The translations under genes and the position numbers were made by a program. 42,060 nucleotides of DNA from Nocardia alni (GTDB lineage: Bacteria; Actinomycetota; Actinomycetes; Mycobacteriales; Mycobacteriaceae): contig NZ_JAGPOX010000081.1 of NCBI RefSeq assembly GCF_019038435.1, forward strand, positions 1-42,060. The letters run 5' to 3'. Of the stretch, positions 7,806 through 15,313 are shown one piece after another. Below the pieces are notes generated by a model. The model saw only the letters and a program-made list of their open reading frames with translations, was not told where the DNA came from and ran no database searches. Position 1 is the stretch's first letter. Each line of letters opens with the position of its first letter.

Positions 7806-8641
7806 CCGGTGCGGTGACGGCCGACCCGGCCGCGGACACCACCGCCCGGAGCCGGGGGGATCGCCGTCGCCCGGTGCCCGCCTGGATCCTCGGGCTGATC
7901 GGCCTGGCCGGGCTGATGGCGCTGGCGGAGCTGATACCGCGAGCGGGCCTCGTACCGCGCCGGTTCCTGCCCCCGTTCAGTGACATGATGCGGGCACTGG
8001 CCGACGAGGCGAGGACCGGCGCCTTCTGGCAGGCGCTGGGAGAAACGTTGCGCGGCTGGGCGATCGGCCTGGCGATCGCGATGATCGCCGGTGTCGTACT
8101 GGGTCTCGCGATCGGCAGCCTGCCGATCGTGCGATCCGCGCTGACCTCCACGATCGAATTCCTGCGCCCGATACCGTCGGTCGCGCTGATCCCGCTGGCG
8201 GTACTGCTGTACGGACCCACGATGCGCTCCACGCTGCTGCTGGTGGTGTACGCCTCGTTCTGGCAGATGCTGCTCCAGGTCCTCTACGGCGTGCAGGACG
8301 TGGACCCGGTGGCCCGGGAAACCGCTCGCTCCTACCGATTTCGGGCACTGACCCAGGTGCGCACGGTCACCTGGCCGACCGCGCTGCCGTACGTGGTGAC
8401 CGGGTTCCGGCTCGGTGCGGCGGTCGCGCTGATCCTGGAGATCACCGGCGAACTCGTCATCGGCTCACCGGGACTCGGCGCCCGGATCGCGGTGGCGCAG
8501 ACCTCCGACGCCGTGCCGACGATGTACGCCCTCGTGATCGTGGTCGGGGTGCTCGGCGTGATCGTCAACGTCGTCGTGCGAGCGCTGGAGCGCCGCGTGT
8601 TGCGCTGGCATCCGTCGGTGCGCCGGGAGGTGATCTCGTGA
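7802..8641 (+). CDS. ABC importer permease 1 (SsuC/TauC/ThiX type)
   Basis: This 279-residue inner-membrane protein has about six transmembrane helices and the BPD_transp_1 domain. The coupling loop that contacts the ATPase reads ARETARSYRFRALTQVRTVTWPTALPY at about residues 165-195. It starts with GTG overlapping the stop of the binding-protein gene, so the genes are translationally coupled. Residues 1-30 are polar and cytoplasmic. With the second permease at 9024 it probably forms a heterodimeric channel, unlike the homodimeric SsuC arrangement. Confidence 0.88.
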   Translation: MTGAVTADPAADTTARSRGDRRRPVPAWILGLIGLAGLMALAELIPRAGLVPRRFLPPFSDMMRALADEARTGAFWQALGETLRGWAIGLAIAMIAGVVLGLAIGSLPIVRSALTSTIEFLRPIPSVALIPLAVLLYGPTMRSTLLLVVYASFWQMLLQVLYGVQDVDPVARETARSYRFRALTQVRTVTWPTALPYVVTGFRLGAAVALILEITGELVIGSPGLGARIAVAQTSDAVPTMYALVIVVGVLGVIVNVVVRALERRVLRWHPSVRREVIS

Positions 8642-9023
8642 ATGCGGCGCGGTGGACGGAACCTTCGGCATTGCGTGCCTCGGGCGCGATCGAGCCATGC
8701 GTCCGCGGAGACGTGGCCCCGGTGTGCGCATCGCAGCGAACCATGGGCGCAGCGCGTTTCGCGCACGACAGCGTCGAGTGTCGGCGGGGTGAAGTGCTGA
8801 GCGGAACGAGCCGTCGGCGTGGCACGCCTTTGCCGCGAAGGAGCTGTCCAGGGTGGCTTCGCTACCCGTCGTGGAGACGGAAAGTTGGTCCCATCACCCC
8901 CATTTGCCACACGAGTCCCAACTTTCGTGAGAGCTGGCAGCCGGGTTGCGGCAGCTGCCAGTGGATCGAGTCTGCGTGGTGTGTTGCGGGTGGGGCGGAG
9001 CCGGGTGTCGGCGGGGTGCCGTC
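8642..9023. other. 382-bp non-coding gap with hairpins inside the ABC importer operon
   Basis: The neighbouring genes are nearly touching, but the two permeases are separated by 382 bp. The open frames across it have compositions that do not look like protein. Perfect inverted repeats are GAAAGTTGG/CCAACTTTC (8880-8888 and 8918-8926) and CTGGCAGC/GCTGCCAG (8934-8941 and 8954-8961). A small hairpin GGGTGG-CTTCG-CTACCC lies at 8851-8867. An inserted repeat element, a processing or attenuation site, or a second promoter region are all possible. Confidence 0.5.
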
Positions 9024-9806
9024 GTGAGTGTCTTGACGGTAATCCGGAGAACCCTTCTCCTGCTGGCTGTTCCGGTCGTATTGATCGCGGCCTGGTGGGT
9101 GGCGTCGGCGCACAGCACGAACTTCTTCTGGCCGCCGCTGCGTCAGATCGTGGACAGCTTCGGCGATACCTGGTTCCACGGCCGGATCACAGGCGACATC
9201 CTGCCCAGCGTCGGGCGGCTGCTGGCGGGCTTTCTGCTGGCCCTGGTGGTAGGCGTCGGCCTGGGGGTGGCGATCGGCTCGATCCGGTGGCTGCGGGCGC
9301 TGCTGGAGCCGGTCCTGGAATTCTTCCGGGCGATACCGTCGCCGGTGCTGGTGCCGATCCTGATGCTGTTCGCGGGCATCGGGACGGGCATGAAGGTTCT
9401 GGTGATCGTCTCCGGCTGTGTGTGGCCGATTCTGCTGAACACCGTCGAGGGTGTGCGCGGGCTGGACGAGGTGCTCGTGGACACCGCCCGGTGCTACCGG
9501 ATCCGCCCGCATACGAGGCTGATTCACCTGGTGCTGCGCGGTGCTAGCCCGCAGATCGCCGCGGGCGCCCGGCAGGCGTTGTCGCTCGGCATCATCCTGA
9601 TGGTCATCAGCGAGATGTTCGCCGCCAACAACGGATTGGGCTACGCCATCGTCCAATTCCAGCGCAGCTTCTCGATCCCGCAGATGTGGACCGGAATCAT
9701 CCTGCTCGGGCTGATCGGCAACATCCTGTCGCTGATCTTCCGCATCGTCGAGTCCCGGGCCCTGCGCTGGTACACCGGCCTGCGCCGGTCGCAACGAGAG
9801 AGTTGA
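9024..9806 (+). CDS. ABC importer permease 2 (SsuC/TauC/ThiX type)
   Basis: This 260-residue inner-membrane permease is homologous to the first one: a hydrophobic N-terminus (TVIRRTLLLLAVPVVLIA), the segment FFRAIPSPVLVPILMLFAGI matching FLRPIPSVALIPLAVLLYGP of the partner, and a coupling loop around VDTARCYRIRPHTRLIHLVLRGASP. I chose GTG 9024; an in-frame ATG at 8946 would add a cysteine-rich, non-membrane leader from the gap region. The stop is 2 bp before the ATPase start at 9809. Confidence 0.85.
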   Translation: MSVLTVIRRTLLLLAVPVVLIAAWWVASAHSTNFFWPPLRQIVDSFGDTWFHGRITGDILPSVGRLLAGFLLALVVGVGLGVAIGSIRWLRALLEPVLEFFRAIPSPVLVPILMLFAGIGTGMKVLVIVSGCVWPILLNTVEGVRGLDEVLVDTARCYRIRPHTRLIHLVLRGASPQIAAGARQALSLGIILMVISEMFAANNGLGYAIVQFQRSFSIPQMWTGIILLGLIGNILSLIFRIVESRALRWYTGLRRSQRES

Positions 9807-9808
9807 GG

Positions 9809-10639
9809 ATGACCGCAACACCGGCCGACGCGATCGGCGAGCACACCACCACGGCGATGCTGGACGTGCGCCGGCTGCAGAAGATCTATCAGAGCAAGGA
9901 TCGCAGCGTCGAGGCCGTGCGCGAGTTGACCTTCACCGTCGGGGCGGGCGAATTCGTCTGCATCGTCGGGCCTTCCGGCGCGGGCAAGACGACATTGCTC
10001 AAGTGCATCGCGGGTCTGCTGGGCGCCACATCCGGAGAGGTTGTGCTGCAAGGTAATCCGGTGACCGGTCCGCCCGCCGGTATGGCCGTGGTGTTCCAGG
10101 AGTACGGCCGGAGCCTGTTCCCGTGGATGACCGTGCGGCAGAACGTCGAACTGCCGCTGAAGGAGAAGCGAGTCGCGAAGGCGCAGCGGCGGCGGCTGGT
10201 CGACGACGCGCTCGCGGCCGTCGGCCTGGCCGAGGTCCACGACTCGCATCCGTGGCAGCTGTCCGGCGGCATGCAGCAACGGGTGGCCATCGCCCGCGCG
10301 GTCGCTTACGAGCCGAACATCCTGCTGATGGACGAGCCGTTCGCCGCCGTCGACGCGCAGACCCGCGCGGACCTGGAGGATCTGGTCCTGACCCTGTGGA
10401 AACGACTCGGTGTCACGATCCTTTTCGTCACCCACGACATCGATGAGTCCGTCTATCTCGGGCAGCGGGTGATCGTGCTGTCGAACTCGCCGACGGTGGT
10501 GCTGGAGGAGGTGCCGATCGATCTGCCCGGCGACCGCGACCAGCTCACCACCCGATCGCAGGCCCGCTTCACCGAACTGCGCGCCCGGATCTACGCGCGC
10601 ATCCAAGAGGCCAAGAAGGGGCGGCGGGCGGCGGTGTGA
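9809..10639 (+). CDS. ABC importer ATPase (SsuB/TauB/ThiZ type)
   Basis: This cytoplasmic ATPase powers the importer. From ATG 9809 (GAGG just upstream) it has 276 residues. Motifs are in order: Walker A GPSGAGKTT at about residue 53, Q-loop VVFQEYGRSLFPWMTV, ABC signature LSGGMQQRVAIARA, Walker B ILLMDEPFAAVDAQTR, and the switch histidine in VTHDIDES. The sequence FQEYGRSLFPW is typical of the nitrate/sulfonate/thiamine-precursor branch. An in-frame start at 9686 lies inside the preceding permease gene and is not used. Confidence 0.93.
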   Translation: MTATPADAIGEHTTTAMLDVRRLQKIYQSKDRSVEAVRELTFTVGAGEFVCIVGPSGAGKTTLLKCIAGLLGATSGEVVLQGNPVTGPPAGMAVVFQEYGRSLFPWMTVRQNVELPLKEKRVAKAQRRRLVDDALAAVGLAEVHDSHPWQLSGGMQQRVAIARAVAYEPNILLMDEPFAAVDAQTRADLEDLVLTLWKRLGVTILFVTHDIDESVYLGQRVIVLSNSPTVVLEEVPIDLPGDRDQLTTRSQARFTELRARIYARIQEAKKGRRAAV

Positions 10640-10655
10640 GCCGTGCGAAGAGACG

Positions 10656-11330
10656 GTGCGAGACATCATGCCAGCGCAGGAGCAGCCCCCGACCGGTTCC
10701 CGGGTCGGCGCCCATCATCCGGTGACCGCCGCGATCCGCGCGGCGATCATGCGGGGTGAGTTCGCGCCGAATCAACGCCTGATCGAGGCGGATCTGTCGG
10801 AGCAGTTCGGAACTGGCCGCGGTCTGGTGCGCATCGCCCTGGTGGAGTTGGCCCACGAGGGTCTGGTCGAACGCATCCAGAATCGCGGCGCCAGGGTCCG
10901 GGCGGTGACGCTGCCCGAGGCGATCGAGATCACCGAGGTGCGGATGGTGGTCGAGGGGCTGTGCGCGGCGAAGGCGGCCGAGCGGATCGCCGAGGAACAG
11001 ATCGGCGAGTTGCTCGTGCTGGGAGACCGGATGCGCACCGCGGTGGCCGTGGGTGACGTGCTGGAATACTCCGAGTTGAACCAGGCGCTGCACCGCCGGA
11101 TCATCGAGATCAGCGGCCAGGCCACCGCCGCCGACGTCGTCGAACGGTTGCGCGCCAAGAACGTTCGCCATCGCTTCCGGCTGGCCCTCGTGCCCGGCCG
11201 GCCCGATGTGTCGCTGCGCGAGCATCTGGCGATGATCGAGCGGATCTGCGCGCGCGACCCGGCAGGGGCCGAACAGGCGACCCGTCGCCACCTGGCCAGC
11301 GTGATCGCCGCCCTCGGTGTAGTCCGGTAG
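10656..11330 (+). CDS. GntR-family regulator with FCD domain
   Basis: This DNA-binding regulator has 224 residues (220 if it starts at ATG 10668). The N-terminal winged helix spans about residues 18-85 (AAIMRGEFAPNQRLIEADLSEQFGTGRGLVRIAL). The all-helical FCD effector domain follows from about residue 92 (ITEVRMVVEGLCAAKAAER) with metal- or ligand-binding positions such as LHRRIIEISG and the late REHLAMIERI. FCD members respond to small organic acids. It is 16 bp downstream of the importer ATPase, so it most likely regulates this operon and is transcribed with it. The AGAG before GTG 10656 is weak, so the start is uncertain. Confidence 0.87.
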   Translation: MRDIMPAQEQPPTGSRVGAHHPVTAAIRAAIMRGEFAPNQRLIEADLSEQFGTGRGLVRIALVELAHEGLVERIQNRGARVRAVTLPEAIEITEVRMVVEGLCAAKAAERIAEEQIGELLVLGDRMRTAVAVGDVLEYSELNQALHRRIIEISGQATAADVVERLRAKNVRHRFRLALVPGRPDVSLREHLAMIERICARDPAGAEQATRRHLASVIAALGVVR

Positions 11331-11404
11331 TTGCGCCCGCGAACCACCGTCATCGTCGGCCCAATTCTCCTCACTCCGGCCGACCCGCTGTCATACCGGC
11401 ACGT

Positions 11405-11447
11405 TTTTGGCCGGGATCCATTTGTGCACAGTGGATCCCGGCCAAAA
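11405..11447. terminator. Perfect bidirectional terminator between gntR and the kinase gene
   Basis: A 16-bp perfect inverted repeat, TTTTGGCCGGGATCCA and TGGATCCCGGCCAAAA, encloses an 11-nt loop that is itself partly palindromic (TGTGCACA). The A and T runs at the stem base give a T-tract in either direction. It lies between two converging genes (stops at 11330 and 11473). Confidence 0.92.
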
Positions 11448-11472
11448 CATGTCCGGATGACGGCAGGACGGT

Positions 11473-12369
11473 TCAATCGTACGGATTGATATCGCGCAGG
11501 GCGCGGGCGATCATCCTGATCGGTTCCGCGCAGCTGGAGTATCGTGCGTGCGGATCCTTTGCGAGGCATTTGCGCAGAATCGAACCGACGGCCGACGGAA
11601 TCCAGGCGCGTCGCCGGGAGATATCCGGTGGCGCGGCGTGTACTTGTGCTTCGGCGAGCTTCAATCGATTGGTGATCGGGAACGGCACCTCGCCGGTGAG
11701 TAGTTCGGCCGCCGCACAGGCCAGCGCGTACTGGTCGGTTGCCGGGCGCACCGGTTGACCGCGCAGCAATTCCGGTGCGGCATAGGGGAGTGAGCCGACG
11801 ACAAAACCGTCGCGGACGAGTTTTGGGCCGACGCCGTCCAGCGGGCGGGCCGTACCGAAATCCGATAATTTCACCCGCGCAACGAGTTTCGGATCCGGAT
11901 CGTGCGGTCCGGCCTCGGGCACCTCGTCCGTCTCCGGTGCGCTGCGGCTGATCAGCATATTCGCGGGTTTGACGTCCAAATGCACCACGCGCTGGATATG
12001 CGCGTAGTCCAGGGCGTGCGCGATACCGGTGAGTATGGCCACCGCGAGCGTGGGATCCGGCTCGGTATTGCGCAGTGGTCCTTTCGCCTCGGCCCCGTCG
12101 ATATATTCGTGCGAGGACCACAGGCGTCCGTCGCATTCACCGTGCGCGAACATCTGGACGATATTGGGGTGACTCAGTTTCACGGCGATTTCGAATTCGT
12201 GGATGAATCGCAGCCGGGCGAGCTCGGATCGGCTGGATTCGGTGTTCATGATCTTCAGCGCGAGCGGGCCCTTCCCGTCGTCGGCCAGATACACCTCACT
12301 ACTGCCGCCGATTCCCAGGAGTGATCCAATGGTGAACCCTGCGTACAGATCTCCTGGCCGAAACAACAC
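11473..12369 (-). CDS. Soluble Hanks-type serine/threonine protein kinase
   Basis: The protein of 298 residues is a kinase domain and little else. The glycine loop is at residues 19-27 (GIGGSSEVY), the ATP-anchoring Lys39 is in LALKIM, the catalytic loop is HLDVKPANMLI (Asp132, Lys134), the metal-binding DFG is at 170-172, and the APE equivalent is YAAPELLRG. There is no transmembrane segment or PASTA sensor, unlike PknB, so it is probably cytoplasmic. The catalytic loop HLDVKPAN instead of HRDLKPEN is a mild variant. No substrate or operon partner is evident; it is transcribed alone, divergently from the antigen-85-like gene. Confidence 0.9.
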   Translation of the reverse strand: MLFRPGDLYAGFTIGSLLGIGGSSEVYLADDGKGPLALKIMNTESSRSELARLRFIHEFEIAVKLSHPNIVQMFAHGECDGRLWSSHEYIDGAEAKGPLRNTEPDPTLAVAILTGIAHALDYAHIQRVVHLDVKPANMLISRSAPETDEVPEAGPHDPDPKLVARVKLSDFGTARPLDGVGPKLVRDGFVVGSLPYAAPELLRGQPVRPATDQYALACAAAELLTGEVPFPITNRLKLAEAQVHAAPPDISRRRAWIPSAVGSILRKCLAKDPHARYSSCAEPIRMIARALRDINPYD

Positions 12370-12730
12370 GCGCCCAGCTTAGAGCCGTTCGCGCCCCGAT
12401 TTCGCGAGATCGGTGGCTCCGGGGTTGCGCCTTGTATCACACCGACATGTCACGGCAGGATCGCTAGGGGCTACGCCGAGCGCGATCCGGATGGTCGAGC
12501 ACGTGGACAACCACGTCGAGCTCGCGGGTGCCGGAAATTTGCCCCCATTGGGGCATATGTCGCTCGACGCGCTGTATCGGCGGACGATCGTACGGCGTTA
12601 ACGTGGGATTTCCCACCGTCGCTCTCAGATAATACTAAGGATTGCGCCAGGGGGCTCTTAGAAGGCGTCGGCAAGGTGGGCGCGTTAACCGGCGTATCGC
12701 ATTGTATGCCCACAGCCCGAAGGAGACGGC
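12370..12730. other. Divergent intergenic region, kinase and mycolyltransferase-like genes
   Basis: These 361 bp should hold both promoters. I see no convincing gene. A clear AAGGAG site before GTG 12731 belongs to the rightward gene. No strong operator palindrome stands out. Confidence 0.4.
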
Positions 12731-13759
12731 GTGTATCTGTCGAAGAAGAGAGCGATCGCGGCGGTCGTCGCCGCGATGGCCGTCGCCTTGGCGCCGGTGG
12801 CGGCGGCCGTTCCCGCCGCGGCCGGACCCGTGCGGGATGCGGGCACCTCCGCCGACGGGTCGCATATCGCCTCGGTGACCGGCAGCGGACGTCAACTGGT
12901 ATTGCAGGTCTTCTCGGCGGCGATGCACAAGAATATCGAGGTCGATGTACAGCGCGCGGCGGATGGCGCCCCCACCCTGTACCTGCTCAACGGTGCGGGA
13001 GGCGGTCAGGACCAGGCCACCTGGGACAAGCAGACCGATGTGCGGCAGTTCCTGGCGGGCAAGAATGTGAACCTGGTCCAGCCGGTCGGCGGCAAGTTCA
13101 GTTATTACGCCGATTGGATCAAAACGGATCCGGCGCTCGGGGTGAACATGTGGATGACGTTCCTGACCCGGGAACTGCCGCCGCTGATCGACCGGGCGCT
13201 GAATACCAACGGCCGCAACGCGCTCACGGGCATGTCCATGTCGGGCACCTCGGCGCTCGAGCTGCCGATCGCCGCGCCGGGGTTGTACTCGGCAGTCTCG
13301 GCGCTGAGTGGTTGCGCGCAGATCAGCGATCCGGTCGGCTACAACTTCATGAACACCGTGGTCACCGCGGGCGGCGGTGACCCGTCGAATATGTACGGCC
13401 CCCAGGGTGCTCCGATGTGGGCGGCCAACGACCCCTACGTGCACGCGGCCCAGCTGCGCGGCCTGAACCTGTTCATCTCCAGCGGTTCCGGCCTGCCCGG
13501 CCGCTACGACACACTGAACTCGAAATTCCTGCAGGCCCCCGGTGTCGGCGGCCTGGCCAACGAGGACATCCTCGGCGGCGCCCTGGAGGCCGCGGTCGAC
13601 TACTGCTCGCACAACATGCAGACCAAGCTGAACCAGCTCGGCATCCCCGCCACCTACGATTTCCAACCCACCGGCACCCACTCCTGGGGCTACTGGCAGG
13701 ACGAGTTCAAGAAATCCTGGCCCATCCTGGCCCGCGGCCTGGGCCTGCCGGCGAACTGA
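12731..13759 (+). CDS. Secreted antigen-85/mycolyltransferase-like alpha/beta hydrolase
   Basis: The protein has 342 residues: a Sec signal peptide (residues 1 to about 31, ending AVPAAAG) followed by an esterase-D fold. The nucleophile elbow is GMSMSG with Ser171, and the catalytic His is near residue 317 in GTHSWGYW. Other antigen-85 traits are LYLLNGAGGG near the oxyanion hole, WMTFLTRELPPLI and a tryptophan-rich C-terminus. Antigen-85 enzymes move mycolic acids onto trehalose or arabinogalactan in the cell envelope. The sequence could also be an FbpC1/MPT51-like relative, but Ser and His are both present, so activity is plausible. The GTG start is fixed by AAGGAG seven bases upstream. Confidence 0.9.
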   Translation: MYLSKKRAIAAVVAAMAVALAPVAAAVPAAAGPVRDAGTSADGSHIASVTGSGRQLVLQVFSAAMHKNIEVDVQRAADGAPTLYLLNGAGGGQDQATWDKQTDVRQFLAGKNVNLVQPVGGKFSYYADWIKTDPALGVNMWMTFLTRELPPLIDRALNTNGRNALTGMSMSGTSALELPIAAPGLYSAVSALSGCAQISDPVGYNFMNTVVTAGGGDPSNMYGPQGAPMWAANDPYVHAAQLRGLNLFISSGSGLPGRYDTLNSKFLQAPGVGGLANEDILGGALEAAVDYCSHNMQTKLNQLGIPATYDFQPTGTHSWGYWQDEFKKSWPILARGLGLPAN

Positions 13760-13771
13760 CCAGGCGACGGG

Positions 13772-14269
13772 TCAGGAACCGCCGGACAGATCGACGGATT
13801 CGGCCCCGAGGTCGACTCGCATCGCGACTTGCAGCTCGCGCAGGTGCGTGCGGTAGCTCTGCCTGAGCGCGTCGTACTCGGTGGAGTGGATGTCCGAGCC
13901 CGCCGCGAAGGTGTCCCGGATATCGCGGAGGATCTGAAAACACCGCTCCGAATGATCCAGGACGGCCTGTCCGGCAACGAGCGCGATCTCGTACCGTGCC
14001 TCGTAACAGCGTCCATCGCGGAAGACATCCAGGATGGCCGTGGCCCTTGCCTCGTCTGCCTCGTCGTTCGCGAAGCCGGTGCGCGATGCCATTCGCATTC
14101 GCTCGTGGGCGTCGGTCAATGCCGCCAGGAAACGAGAATAGGTGTCCTGGCACAACTTTCGCCGCGTCGATGCCTGTTCCCGGCGCCATTTGGACCGTTC
14201 GTTGACAGTTGTCGCCACCATGGCGATCAGCGCGCCGAGAGCGGTGCCGACGAGCGAAATCCATTGCAT
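13772..14269 (-). CDS. Small membrane-anchored protein of unknown function
   Basis: The protein has 165 residues. A single N-terminal hydrophobic segment (MQWISLVGTALGALIAMVAT) is followed by a long, charged, probably coiled-coil helical region (VNERSKWRREQASTRRKLC and onwards). The form resembles small actinobacterial proteins with one membrane helix and a cytoplasmic helical bundle. The frame is open far upstream to 15190, but that part is arginine- and proline-rich shadow sequence, so I start at ATG 14269. It converges on the antigen-85-like gene with 12 bp between stops. I do not recognise a function. Confidence 0.72.
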   Translation of the reverse strand: MQWISLVGTALGALIAMVATTVNERSKWRREQASTRRKLCQDTYSRFLAALTDAHERMRMASRTGFANDEADEARATAILDVFRDGRCYEARYEIALVAGQAVLDHSERCFQILRDIRDTFAAGSDIHSTEYDALRQSYRTHLRELQVAMRVDLGAESVDLSGGS

Positions 14270-14403
14270 CGGATCACAGTACGCAGTGGACGGAGATCCG
14301 GCCGACTGACGGCTGCCCGGCCCCGCACCGTCGGTTGTGCGGACGATCAGTACTGTGCGTTCCGTTCGTTGCCCGGCAGCCGAGGTGTATCCGGCGGTCG
14401 AAC

Positions 14404-15093
14404 TCAGGCGTCGGCGGGCTCGGTGACGGGGGTTTCGGTGGGCTCGGTGAACTGGCTCGCGCCCCAGCGGGCGTCGACGACCAGGCCGACGATGCCGATC
14501 GTGATGCACACGCCGGACAGCACCAGCAGCGCCGGGTGGGTCTTGCCGGTGAGGGCGTCGCCGAGTACGACGACGCCGACGGTGCCGGGGACGATGCCGA
14601 TCAGGGTGGCCAGCAGGTAGGAGACCAGACCGATCGAGGACAGGCCCGCGCAGTAGTTGATCACCGAGAACGGCACCGGCGCGATGAGGCGCAGGGAGCC
14701 GACGGCCAGCCAGCCGCGTTTGGCCAGGCGGCGGTCGACCGCGCGCACGGCGGGGTGGGTCAACCGCGCGGCAACCTGTTCGCGGTCCAGGACGCGCACC
14801 AGCAGCAGGGCCAGGAGGGCGCTGAGCGTGGTCGCGCCGACCGCGATGCCGATGCCGAGCACGGGCCCGAACAACAGTCCGGCGCTGAGGGTGAATACGG
14901 TGCGCGGGAACGGCGCGATGCAGACGATGGCGTGCACGACGAAGAACACGAGAGGGAACAGCGGCCCCACCGAATGCGCCCACTCCCGGATCTGCTGCGG
15001 CGACGGATGCGGAGCCAGCAGGGCGACCGCCACCAGCACGCCGACCAGCACCAGCAGCGCCAGGACACGTGGGTTGCGGATTCTCCTCAGCAC
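14404..15093 (-). CDS. TVP38/TMEM64 (DedA-related) membrane protein
   Basis: The 229-residue integral membrane protein has about six hydrophobic segments. The family's central motif region is visible: FPRTVFTLSAGLLFGPVLGI and LRLIAPVPFSVINYCAGLSSI with the re-entrant F/Y-pro-rich turns, then GIVPGTVGVVVLGD. TVP38/TMEM64 proteins are membrane proteins related to DedA lipid scramblases and transporters. The last 25 residues are a Thr/Glu/Pro tail. It is upstream of, and on the same strand as, the 165-residue membrane protein, and divergent from mutA. Confidence 0.88.
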   Translation of the reverse strand: MLRRIRNPRVLALLVLVGVLVAVALLAPHPSPQQIREWAHSVGPLFPLVFFVVHAIVCIAPFPRTVFTLSAGLLFGPVLGIGIAVGATTLSALLALLLVRVLDREQVAARLTHPAVRAVDRRLAKRGWLAVGSLRLIAPVPFSVINYCAGLSSIGLVSYLLATLIGIVPGTVGVVVLGDALTGKTHPALLVLSGVCITIGIVGLVVDARWGASQFTEPTETPVTEPADA

Positions 15094-15313
15094 CGAGCCA
15101 GGCTACCCGGCCCGTCCGACAGGATGCGGAACGGCTGGTGGAACGCCGGCGAACATCGGGCCCGGTGTTCGCGGCCGGATACGAGATCATCCGGCCCCTG
15201 CGTGCGAAGCACTCGCACAGCGATGTGCGAAGGTGGTGTGAAGACTTGGTTACCGGTCCTTATGTCAGGTAGTGCTAGATGTATCGGACTCGAGTGGAAG
15301 AGGTACAGCAGCC

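Noticed and set aside
8638..9027. 129-residue frame between the two permeases
   Set aside because: It is rich in Arg, Cys and Trp with no domain pattern, and it crosses the inverted repeats.
14270..15190. Upstream extension of the 165-residue membrane protein frame
   Set aside because: It is antisense shadow of the TVP38 gene in another frame, rich in Arg and Pro, and the real protein starts at ATG 14269.
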